Below, piece after piece: positions 1 through 5,618 of a stretch of DNA of 6,392 nucleotides. The DNA is from Christensenella sp. UBA7707 (GTDB lineage: Bacteria > Bacillota > Clostridia > Christensenellales > CAG-138). How positions within the stretch are numbered: the first letter of the stretch is position 1; each line of letters starts with the position of its first letter. The notes below the pieces were generated by a model. It was not told where the DNA came from and searched no databases. It worked only from the letters and a program-made list of their open reading frames with translations. The DNA is taken from assembly GCA_002482435.1 (NCBI GenBank), contig DLFZ01000060.1, forward strand, positions 2,229-8,620, in the 5' to 3' direction. Made by a program: the position numbers and the translations under genes.

Positions 1-1238
1 ACTGTAAAGGTATATGTTGTGCCGCTTGTAAGCCCCGTTACGGTAATCGGGCTTTCGGTACCCGTGGCCGTTTTACCGCCCGGGCTTGCGGTAACGGTAT
101 AGCTTATAATATCTGCTCCTCCTGTAAATACCGGAGCGGTGAAGCTGACAGTTGCGCCCCCGCTGTCCACCGTAGCTGTGCAAGCGGTCGGTGCACCTGG
201 AACAACGGCATTGACCGTAAAGGTTTGGCTCACATCCGCCGCAGGCAAATAGCTGCTGTTACCCGCCTGATGCGCCGTGATGGTCGCAGTACCTGCTTTC
301 AAAAAGGTCAAAGCCCCGCCGCTTGTTATGGTACACACATCAGGTGTGTCGCTTGTAAAGGTGACGGTCAAGTACGAATCTGAGGTAGCTGTTAAGGTTG
401 GGCTGGTGCCGAAGTTTTGGTCACCCGGATTGGCGAACGTAATCACCTGAGATGTTTTGGGCGTTACACTATTGGATGCCGCCGAGGCCGCACCTGTATC
501 GACGCCATTGGTGGCTGTGACCGTAAAGGTGTACGACGTGCCGTTTGTAAGACCCGTAACCGTGATGGGGCTTAAAGTGCCCGTTGCAGTGAAGCCGCCC
601 GGGTTTGAGGTAACGGTATATTTTGTGATATCCAATCCGCCCGTGGAAGCCGGGGCGGTGAAGCTGACGGTCGCTTCCTTATTACCCGCTGTAGCCGTGC
701 CAATGGCAGGCGCGCCGGGAGCAACCGCGTTGACATCAAAGCTTTGTTCTACATCCTCCGCAGGCAAAAAGCTGTCATTACCCGCTTGATGCGCAACGAT
801 GGTCGCAGTACCTGCTTTTAGAAAGGTCAATGCTCCGCCGCTTGTTATGGTACACACATCAGGTGTTTTGCTTGTAAAGGTGACGGTCAAGCTGGAATCA
901 GAGGAAGCTGTTAAAATTGGGCTGGTGTCGAAATTTTGCGCACCAGGGTTGGCAAACGTAATCGTCTGCAATGCCTTTGGCGTCACGCTGTTGGAAGCCG
1001 CAGAGGCCGCGCTTGTGCCGGCGCTGTTCGTTGCGGTGACCGTAAAGTTGTACGACGTGCCGTTTGTAAGCCCTGTAACGGTAATGGGGCTTGAAGTGCC
1101 TGTTCCAGTGAAGCCGCCCGGGCTTGAGGTAACTGTATAGCTTGTGATCGTTGCGTCACCGTTGTTCGCCGGAGCGGTAAAGCTCACGCTTGCACTCTCG
1201 TCTCCCGCCGTTGCGGTTCCGATGTTCGGTGCGTCGGG
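1..1238 (-). repeat. 519-bp tandem coding repeat (FnIII + Ig-like pair), two full units and one partial
   Basis: The unit boundaries, in the direction of the gene, are 1238-720, 719-201 and 200-1 (partial). Matching landmarks are exactly 519 bp apart: for example the run starting cttgttatgg at 322 and at 841, and the ggcgaacg/ggcaaacg segments near 432 and 951. A 60-bp comparison starting at those two landmarks shows 54 identical bases. Each unit encodes 173 residues, one FnIII plus one Ig-like module, so copy number can change without shifting the frame. The partial third unit has the same FnIII start but is more diverged (SPGGKTATG in place of NPGGFTATG). Confidence 0.88.
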
Positions 1239-2132
1239 AGCGGTGGCAGGTACATCGCTAACGCTAATGGTGAAGGCTTGTTCGAAATAGGCACCCGTGG
1301 AGTCGGTGGACCTGATGCGGATGCTGTAGGAGATCTTTGTTTCGTAATCAAACACCGCGGCGGTGCGTAGCTCGCCGCCTACAATTGTAAAACTTGCGTT
1401 ATCAGTGCTCCCCGTACCTGAGACCAGCGAGTAGAAGAAGGTATCACCCACGTTCGGATCGGTAGAAGACAACGTTCCGACGGCTGTGCCCGAGGGGGCG
1501 TTTTCGCTAACCGTGTTTGCAGATAGGGAAACATCGGTAGGGGGTAAACCTTGCGTGCCTTCATGCGCAAAAGCGTCTATGGCCAAATAGCGGAGGGCTC
1601 CCGTAAGCGTAAATTCGAGCTTGTCAATGAAATACGAGCTGTAGCTGCTCAGATCGACAAAGGTCCACCCGTTGTTGCTGAACATTTCAGTGTTAATGCT
1701 TTCAACGCTTATGAAAAACTTTTCAGTACCGCCAAGAGAGCCTTTAATATCAACTGTTCCGGCATTGCTCGGGGCAAAAGTATCTTCTGAGGGAAATAGA
1801 AAAAAGCTTTTTGCTTGAAAGCTATATCCCGCAGAAACTTGAATTGCACCCACCATGCCTGCATCAGTTAGGAGAGGGGTTTCGATATAGTAATCATCCG
1901 TAGCCGTTCCTGTCCAACCTAAGGAAGAAACATTGGCGATTGAAAGGTTGCCCGTAAGGCTATAAGTAAAAGAACCGGAACTGAAAGAAGTACCGGATTT
2001 ACCTGTAAAATGCTCTGTTTGAGGCCCCGTGGTTGATGCCAATGCCGAGACCGCTGATAAAGGCATTACCCCGACCAAAAGCGCCAGTGTAAGAAAAAGC
2101 GAAGCGAGCTTTTGCAATGACAACCTTTTCAT
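1..2132 (-). CDS. Large secreted modular surface protein (cadherin-like, FnIII and Ig-like repeats), C-terminal part off the left edge
   Basis: Reading the minus strand from an ATG at 2132 gives 710 codons with no stop to the window edge, so the gene continues to the left. An AAAGGAG site (2139-2145) lies 6 nt before the ATG. Residues 1-32 are a signal peptide: Lys/Arg start, hydrophobic core, likely cleavage after SALA. Residues 33-195 are a beta-rich domain ending in an AIDAF segment, like jelly-roll domains of secreted bacterial proteins. Residues 196-294 are a cadherin-like domain (VSEN near its start, DYET in the middle). Then come FnIII modules at 299-385, 472-558 and 645 onward, alternating with Ig-like modules at 388-468 and 561-641. 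This architecture suggests a cell-surface adhesin or stalk (inference). No enzymatic domain is visible in this part; catalytic, SLH or sortase elements could lie beyond the edge. The plus-strand open frames inside it are repeat shadows. Confidence 0.88.
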   Translation of the reverse strand, partial: MKRLSLQKLASLFLTLALLVGVMPLSAVSALASTTGPQTEHFTGKSGTSFSSGSFTYSLTGNLSIANVSSLGWTGTATDDYYIETPLLTDAGMVGAIQVSAGYSFQAKSFFLFPSEDTFAPSNAGTVDIKGSLGGTEKFFISVESINTEMFSNNGWTFVDLSSYSSYFIDKLEFTLTGALRYLAIDAFAHEGTQGLPPTDVSLSANTVSENAPSGTAVGTLSSTDPNVGDTFFYSLVSGTGSTDNASFTIVGGELRTAAVFDYETKISYSIRIRSTDSTGAYFEQAFTISVSDVPATAPDAPNIGTATAGDESASVSFTAPANNGDATITSYTVTSSPGGFTGTGTSSPITVTGLTNGTSYNFTVTATNSAGTSAASAASNSVTPKALQTITFANPGAQNFDTSPILTASSDSSLTVTFTSKTPDVCTITSGGALTFLKAGTATIVAHQAGNDSFLPAEDVEQSFDVNAVAPGAPAIGTATAGNKEATVSFTAPASTGGLDITKYTVTSNPGGFTATGTLSPITVTGLTNGTSYTFTVTATNGVDTGAASAASNSVTPKTSQVITFANPGDQNFGTSPTLTATSDSYLTVTFTSDTPDVCTITSGGALTFLKAGTATITAHQAGNSSYLPAADVSQTFTVNAVVPGAPTACTATVDSGGATVSFTAPVFTGGADIISYTVTASPGGKTATGTESPITVTGLTSGTTYTFT

Positions 2133-2233
2133 TTTATACTCCTTTGTAAAATCATTTGCTTGCTAGAACAATGATGGCTTCCGTATAATCTTTATGGTTT
2201 CGGCCGCAGAACAAGAGAAGTGAAATTCCCTTA

Positions 2234-2262
2234 ATTATATAAATTTCTATACTTTTTGTCAA
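2234..2262 (-). promoter_or_regulatory. Perfect-consensus sigma-A promoter for the modular surface protein
   Basis: On the minus strand the -35 box is TTGACA (2257-2262) and the -10 box is TATAAT (2234-2239), separated by exactly 17 bp of A/T-rich DNA. Both hexamers match the consensus fully. Transcription would start near 2227, leaving a leader of about 95 nt before the ATG at 2132. No riboswitch class was recognised in that leader. Confidence 0.88.
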
Positions 2263-2316
2263 TTCAGCTACAATGTAAGCATATGCCTCCGAATCAAGGG
2301 GCTTACGGTAACAAAA

Positions 2317-2364
2317 ATAGAAAAGAATATGCCCGGCGGTTACCCGCCGGGCATTCTTTTCTAT
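2317..2364 (-). terminator. Rho-independent terminator of the GPH symporter gene
   Basis: A GC-rich 9-bp stem, gcccggcgg (2331-2339) with ccgccgggc (2344-2352), closes a 4-nt loop. It is extended by 12 further A/T-rich pairs (2317-2328 with 2353-2364) across a 2-nt bulge. On the minus strand the GC stem is followed by a T-rich stretch ending in TATTTTTG. It begins 37 nt after the symporter stop codon and separates that gene from the surface protein promoter. Confidence 0.87.
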
Positions 2365-2401
2365 AACTGACGCTGAATAAAAAAGAGGTGGAACAGCGAG
2401 T

Positions 2402-3778
2402 TTACATTTTTACCTCACCGCGCTCCTTCAAATCCTCAAGGATCTTCGCATACATCTTTTCATCGATCTTGAACTTCCAGAGGTATACGATATAGCCGAG
2501 CACAATGGTTGCAAGCGGCAGTGCGAACATGGCGAGCTTTAGCGTTGTAATGCCTTCCGGCGGCACGTCGGCGGGTGTAACAGCGCTGTTGATGCCGGAG
2601 ATGATTACCGTTGCGCTCACCACTGCGTTGGCGATGGCCGCACCGATTTTGTTGATGAAGGGCTGAAGTGCAAAGGTTACGCTTTCGCTGCGCCGCCCAA
2701 GCTTCCACTGACCGTATTCGATGCTGTCGGCAAGGAACATGAGCATCAAAAGCTGAATGAACGCCTGACCGATAAAAAGGAGCATCCCCGCGATGCCGAT
2801 GAAAAGCATGGTATCCGTGGGTGCGAAGAAGAACACGCCGTAGCCGAGCAAAACGAGAGCGGTGCCGATGGCGTAAAGCGTTTTGCGATTCCACTTTTTG
2901 CTAAACAGCGGGAAAATAGAAAGCGCGAGAATCTGCGCAACGCCAAGCACGACGCCGAACACGGAATACATGTTTTCATCGCCATACACGTACTTGAAAT
3001 AGTAGGTGCCAAAGGTTGTGGTGATGGAGTAGCCGATCATGAACAGCGACATGGAAATGGCCGTGAACAAAAGCTGGTCGTTTTTGAAAATGGCGTTTCC
3101 GAGATCCTTGAGCGTGGCGTTTTGCTGCGGCTCCGCGGCAAGGTGCGGCTCTTTTACGCCAAACACCGTAATGGCCTGCCCGCCCACCATCAAAACCGCG
3201 CAGCCCACGGCAAACACAAACCAGGCTTTTTGGTCGGAGCCAAGCACTGTGCCGAGCCAGTCCGTAAGCGGCATAATGGCGCCCACGATCACAAAAAGGC
3301 CGATGTTGGCGCAGATGCGCGCAATGGCACCAATCTTTTCACGCTCCTTTTGGTCGAGCGAGAGCGAGGGGAGCATGGACCAATAGCCGATGTCGTTCGC
3401 GGTAAACGCAACGTCCCACAGCAAATACAAAAAAGCGAAAAACACCACATAAGAGAGGCCGCTCAACGAAAAGTCGGCAAACATCAGCACCGTGATGATG
3501 GCGGTGCCGAGCGCGCCCCATGCGATATAGGGCTTGAACTTGCCGTGTTTACCGCGCGTATTGTCCACAAGCGCGCCCATGACTGGATCGTTTACGGAAT
3601 CGAAAATGCGCGCCGCAAGAAGCACTGCCGTAATCCACCACATGGTGGCGTCGTCGAGGTTCATAACCTCCGTCATGTAGAAAAGGAGGTACATGCTCAC
3701 CAGCGTGTAAAGCATGTCGCGCCCGATGGTGCCAAGTCCAAAGGTATAGCGGTTTTTGCGGTATGGGTCCTTCGTCAT
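2402..3778 (-). CDS. GPH-family (MelB-like) cation:sugar symporter
   Basis: The predicted product has 458 residues, the usual length for the glycoside-pentoside-hexuronide:cation symporter family within the MFS fold: inner-membrane carriers that couple sugar or glycoside uptake to Na+ or H+. Family landmarks are clear. GLGTIGRDMLY lies at 14-24. RIFDSVNDPVMG (57-68) has Asp60 and Asp64, matching the cation-site aspartates of MelB helix II. Then come KHGKFKPY (77-84), Asp129 before WSMLPS (133-138), matching the MelB helix IV region, and EYGQWKLGRRSES (354-366), whose Lys359 corresponds to the essential MelB lysine. About 12 hydrophobic segments are present. The frame is open upstream to 3862, but the ATG at 3778 is preferred: it has AGAAGGG 10 nt upstream, gives the family N-terminus, and the longer version would overlap the promoter. 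The substrate cannot be read from sequence; no glycosidase neighbour is present to suggest one. It is monocistronic. Confidence 0.93.
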   Translation of the reverse strand: MTKDPYRKNRYTFGLGTIGRDMLYTLVSMYLLFYMTEVMNLDDATMWWITAVLLAARIFDSVNDPVMGALVDNTRGKHGKFKPYIAWGALGTAIITVLMFADFSLSGLSYVVFFAFLYLLWDVAFTANDIGYWSMLPSLSLDQKEREKIGAIARICANIGLFVIVGAIMPLTDWLGTVLGSDQKAWFVFAVGCAVLMVGGQAITVFGVKEPHLAAEPQQNATLKDLGNAIFKNDQLLFTAISMSLFMIGYSITTTFGTYYFKYVYGDENMYSVFGVVLGVAQILALSIFPLFSKKWNRKTLYAIGTALVLLGYGVFFFAPTDTMLFIGIAGMLLFIGQAFIQLLMLMFLADSIEYGQWKLGRRSESVTFALQPFINKIGAAIANAVVSATVIISGINSAVTPADVPPEGITTLKLAMFALPLATIVLGYIVYLWKFKIDEKMYAKILEDLKERGEVKM

Positions 3779-3836
3779 ACGTTTGCCGCCCTTCTGTGAA
3801 ATGAAATGAATGGTTGAAAAGAAAATGTCTGTGTTC

Positions 3837-3864
3837 AGTATAGCACAAACGCGAAAGAACACAA
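3837..3864 (-). promoter_or_regulatory. Probable extended -10 promoter of the symporter gene
   Basis: On the minus strand TATACT (3837-3842) is preceded by TGC, giving an extended -10 element. A weak -35, TTGTGT (3859-3864), sits 16 bp further upstream and matches TTGACA in three of six positions. Transcription would start near 3830, about 50 nt before the chosen ATG at 3778. Its place between the upstream terminator and the ribosome binding site fits a monocistronic gene. Confidence 0.55.
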
Positions 3865-3944
3865 AGCCTGCGGAAACGCAAAAATCGAAGCGAGGGTGTA
3901 TTGAAGGACTTCAAAAGATGGCGAAGCAAATGCTCTAAACGAAA

Positions 3945-3973
3945 CAAAGGCCTCGCAATTTGCGAGGCCTTTG
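3945..3973 (-). terminator. Rho-independent terminator of the VPNTG surface protein gene
   Basis: A perfect 13-bp stem, caaaggcctcgca (3945-3957) with tgcgaggcctttg (3961-3973), has a 3-nt loop. On the minus strand it is followed by the T-rich tail TTTCGTTT. It starts 33 nt after the stop codon of the gene at 4007-5017. The stem is symmetric, but no plus-strand gene ends here. Confidence 0.83.
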
Positions 3974-4006
3974 GTGTGCTTTGCATGTGAGTAGTACGGC
4001 TTACGC

Positions 4007-5017
4007 TTATGCGCGAACCTTCTTCACGATAACCGCTGCGGTCGCAAGGATAGCGAGGCCGATCATCAAAAAGCCGACGGTAGACGCCTCGTCACCGGTG
4101 TTGGGAACGGAGGTGTTGTCGGAGTTGGGAATTGTGGGGGTGGTGGAGTACGCGTTGTAGGTGCCCACGGCGGTGTCAACGGTGGCATAGCCGTAATTCG
4201 CCAAAATGTTGGCAGGGGTGAAGTAAATGCCGCTTGCGCCCGCACCGAAGCCGAGCACGCCGGTAAAGGCGTTATAGGCGCTGAGAACCGTGGAATAAGC
4301 AGGATCCGTAGAAGCCAGTGTAAGAATGCTGCCACCAGAAATATACTGGAAGGAGGGGCCGGCGTTCACGGTGTAATTGCCGTAACTAGGAACCGTCATC
4401 GTCATACCGGTCACTACGCTGCTGCTGTTGAGGGTCAGCGTAAGGCTGCCGTATGGGGTCGCCGAAATGCCGTTGGCGGTGATGGTGTAGGTGACATTGT
4501 TAACGGTCTTAGAAATGCTGCCGCTCCAGGTCGAGGCAGCTCCGCCGTAGGTGGAGGTGACAGTGGCCGCACCGGTGTTGGCTACAACTGCGGAGAAGAT
4601 TGCGGAATAGGTGGTGCCGCCGGTCTTACCGCTGAGATTGATGGTGATTGTGCTGCCGCTGGCCGAAGCGATGTTGTCGGGGTCGCTCGCTTCCTGCACA
4701 AAGGTGAGGTTTTTGAGAGCTACGGTCGCCTGCACGGAAGGCACAGAAGAACCGTAGTAATTGGTGAGCTCAGCGGGAGTGGGAACGCGGAAGTCCACTT
4801 GGAAGTAAACAGGGCTGCCCGCTACCACGCCGGTGCCGGAATAGGCGGTGTAGTAGGTTCTGCCGGTGGCGTCGGTATTGGACTGAAGCAACGTAACGGC
4901 CGTGTCAAACGGGAACGTGGCGTTGGGGTTGGTGCTGCCCCAGCCAGCAGCGGCGGCAGGCGCCGCAACCGCAAGCACCAGAGCAAGGGTAAGTACGAGA
5001 GCAAACAGTTTTTTCAT
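4007..5017 (-). CDS. Secreted Thr/Ser/Ala-rich protein with C-terminal VPNTG cell-wall sorting signal
   Basis: This 336-residue protein is not recognised by sequence. Residues 1-24 are a classic signal peptide (MKKLFALV start, Leu/Val/Ala core, Ala-rich cleavage site before GWGS). The mature part, about 25-300, is rich in Thr, Ser, Ala, Gly, Val and Tyr, with beta-strand-like alternation and no Cys, as in Gram-positive wall proteins. The C-terminus is a complete sortase signal: VPNTG at 304-308 (codons at 4094-4108), a hydrophobic segment at 314-331, and a KKVRA tail. By family knowledge, sortase would cleave between Thr and Gly and join the protein to peptidoglycan. The Val in place of Leu is a known tolerated variation. 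The ATG at 5017 is chosen because it directly starts the signal peptide and has AAAGGGG 8 nt upstream; the frame is open to 5200, but that extension is polar, would cover the leader and overlap the promoter. Possible roles are an adhesin or wall structural protein; no enzyme motif is visible. Confidence 0.87.
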   Translation of the reverse strand: MKKLFALVLTLALVLAVAAPAAAAGWGSTNPNATFPFDTAVTLLQSNTDATGRTYYTAYSGTGVVAGSPVYFQVDFRVPTPAELTNYYGSSVPSVQATVALKNLTFVQEASDPDNIASASGSTITINLSGKTGGTTYSAIFSAVVANTGAATVTSTYGGAASTWSGSISKTVNNVTYTITANGISATPYGSLTLTLNSSSVVTGMTMTVPSYGNYTVNAGPSFQYISGGSILTLASTDPAYSTVLSAYNAFTGVLGFGAGASGIYFTPANILANYGYATVDTAVGTYNAYSTTPTIPNSDNTSVPNTGDEASTVGFLMIGLAILATAAVIVKKVRA

Positions 5018-5156
5018 TTTGTAAACCCCTTTCATAGAAATCCGTTGTAGATTGGGAGGAAAGCCTTTGCGGCATGGCGGTGGATTTTGCCGTATGCTGT
5101 GGGTCTCCATCCGTTTTTGCCGATTTTTCCGAATATATCCGGATACGCTTCCTAGT
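5018..5156 (-). promoter_or_regulatory. Long 5' leader of the VPNTG protein gene, possibly structured
   Basis: From the predicted start near 5156 to the ATG the leader is about 139 nt. It contains a 10-bp palindrome, tatccggata (5136-5145), close to the transcript start. It also contains a hairpin of seven pairs: gcatggc (5072-5078) with gcc (5089-5091) and atgc (5094-5097), with a 2-nt bulge. CGGCAAAA occurs twice on the transcript strand. No known riboswitch class was recognised, so a regulatory role is speculative. Confidence 0.3.
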
Positions 5157-5162
5157 AGGGCA

Positions 5163-5191
5163 ACTATACCATTCCGCAACATACCCGTCAA
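5163..5191 (-). promoter_or_regulatory. Strong sigma-A promoter of the VPNTG protein gene
   Basis: On the minus strand the -35 box is TTGACG (5186-5191) and the -10 box is TATAGT (5163-5168), with a 17-bp spacer and an extended -10 TG (TGGTATAGT). Each hexamer matches the consensus in five of six positions. Transcription should begin near 5156. Confidence 0.82.
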
Positions 5192-5293
5192 GCAAACCAA
5201 TTATGAACATATGGTTATGTTTGCCAAGTCGTAAGCTTTGGTGCGTACCCTTTTTGTAAAACGTGCCGGAACAGGAAAAGGTTCCCCGTTTCA

Positions 5294-5328
5294 GGTAATA
5301 TTTTACCCAATTGCTATTTTATTATATC
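5294..5328 (+). promoter_or_regulatory. A/T-rich promoter-like region with a GGTAA dyad ahead of the candidate RNA
   Basis: A 14-bp dyad, ggtaa-tatt-ttacc (5294-5307), precedes an A/T block. On the plus strand that block contains a -10-like TATTAT (5320-5325), and on the minus strand a perfect TATAAT (5321-5326). No good -35 box is visible for either direction, so the promoter call is weak. It lies just upstream of the structured segment, where a promoter for that RNA would be expected. The rest of 5192-5293 holds only a weak imperfect hairpin (ggaac 5268-5272 with gttcc 5281-5285, and flanking aaacg/cgttt) and no gene that can be supported. Confidence 0.3.
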
Positions 5329-5334
5329 ACTTTT

Positions 5335-5559
5335 TTGAGAAAAGAAAAGGGAGAGGAGCCGCCCCATCAGACTGCGAAAATCTTCGAGCGTTTCATGCAG
5401 CAAACGTGCAGGACGTCCCCTTGGATCCCGGAAAGTCAAGGATTGTCAAAGGCCGCTTCGCAGTTCGCAATGGCTGATTGGTTCTTTGCCGCAATACGTC
5501 CCTACGACGGCTCACAGGCAACTCCTGTAATTAAAAAAGGCGATGCATGCCGCTTTTTT
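5335..5559 (+). ncRNA. Candidate structured non-coding RNA (6S-like in size and shape; identity unproven)
   Basis: No convincing gene occupies this stretch, yet distant parts pair in nested order on the plus strand. The outer stem is gggag (5349-5353) with ctcct (5522-5526), then gagccg (5356-5361) with cggctc (5508-5513). Inside that, atcag (5366-5370) pairs with ctgat (5474-5478), and actgcgaa (5371-5378) pairs perfectly with ttcgcagt (5457-5464). An apical hairpin joins ccttg (5419-5423) and caagg (5437-5441). Unpaired stretches lie between, mostly on the 3' side (5482-5507). The segment ends in a hairpin with a run of six Ts. A rod with internal bulges of about 200 nt resembles 6S RNA, which binds RNA polymerase, but no sequence signature of 6S, RNase P, SRP or tmRNA was recognised. 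The 5' end is inferred from the weak upstream promoter and may be off by tens of bases. Confidence 0.45.
5533..5559 (+). terminator. Terminator-like hairpin at the 3' end of the candidate RNA
   Basis: The stem pairs aaaaaa (5533-5538) with tttttt (5554-5559) and gcg (5540-5542) with cgc (5551-5553). It has a single bulged G and an 8-nt loop, atgcatgc. Reading plus, the GC part is followed directly by six Ts. The GC stem is short, so it may be a weak terminator; its A/T arms are symmetric and could also act on minus-strand transcripts. Confidence 0.5.
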
Positions 5560-5564
5560 GAGGA

Positions 5565-5594
5565 AAAGAGAGGGCGGAAAACCGCCCTCTCTTT
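5565..5594 (-). terminator. Rho-independent terminator of the solute-binding protein gene
   Basis: A perfect 13-bp stem joins aaagagagggcgg (5565-5577) and ccgccctctcttt (5582-5594) around an aaaa loop. On the minus strand the stem ends in CTCTCTTT and runs into TTCC. It begins 24 nt after the stop codon at 5619. It is placed normally for a gene end, which matters because the protein itself ends early. Confidence 0.85.
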
Positions 5595-5618
5595 GATGGA
5601 TTGTTTTGCGTGGAAAAC

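Noticed and set aside
457..1140. Two similar plus-strand open frames (457-789 and 799-1140) of about 110 codons with related proteins
   Set aside because: They are antisense shadows of the repeated FnIII/Ig coding units; their likeness to each other comes from the 519-bp repeat. The minus frame has the signal peptide, ribosome binding site, promoter and recognisable domains.
1..1238. CRISPR array or mobile element suggested by the repeats
   Set aside because: The repeats are 519-bp coding units with no spacer pattern, no terminal inverted repeats and no transposase; they stay in frame with protein modules.
1551..1790. Plus-strand open frame of 79 codons
   Set aside because: It lies entirely inside the surface protein gene on the other strand, shows no recognisable domain, and has no good ribosome binding site.
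3122..3799. Plus-strand open frame of 225 codons antisense to the symporter, and shorter frames at 3039-3386 and 2460-2894
   Set aside because: The overlapping minus frame is a clear GPH symporter with all family motifs. The antisense proteins are His/Arg-rich and low in recognisable content, typical of shadow frames.
3779..3862. 28-residue N-terminal extension of the symporter starting at 3862
   Set aside because: It would cover the predicted promoter, has no ribosome binding site, and puts extra residues before the normal family N-terminus. The ATG at 3778 has AGAAGGG upstream.
5018..5200. Longer start for the VPNTG protein at 5200
   Set aside because: The extension would bury the signal peptide behind 61 polar residues and overlap the -10/-35 promoter at 5163-5191. 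The ATG at 5017 has a proper ribosome binding site.
5294..5560. RNase P RNA, SRP RNA, tmRNA or a cis-acting riboswitch at this site
   Set aside because: None of the hallmark segments of those RNAs was recognised, and no plus-strand gene follows that a riboswitch could control. A weak 6S-like resemblance is kept as a hypothesis only.
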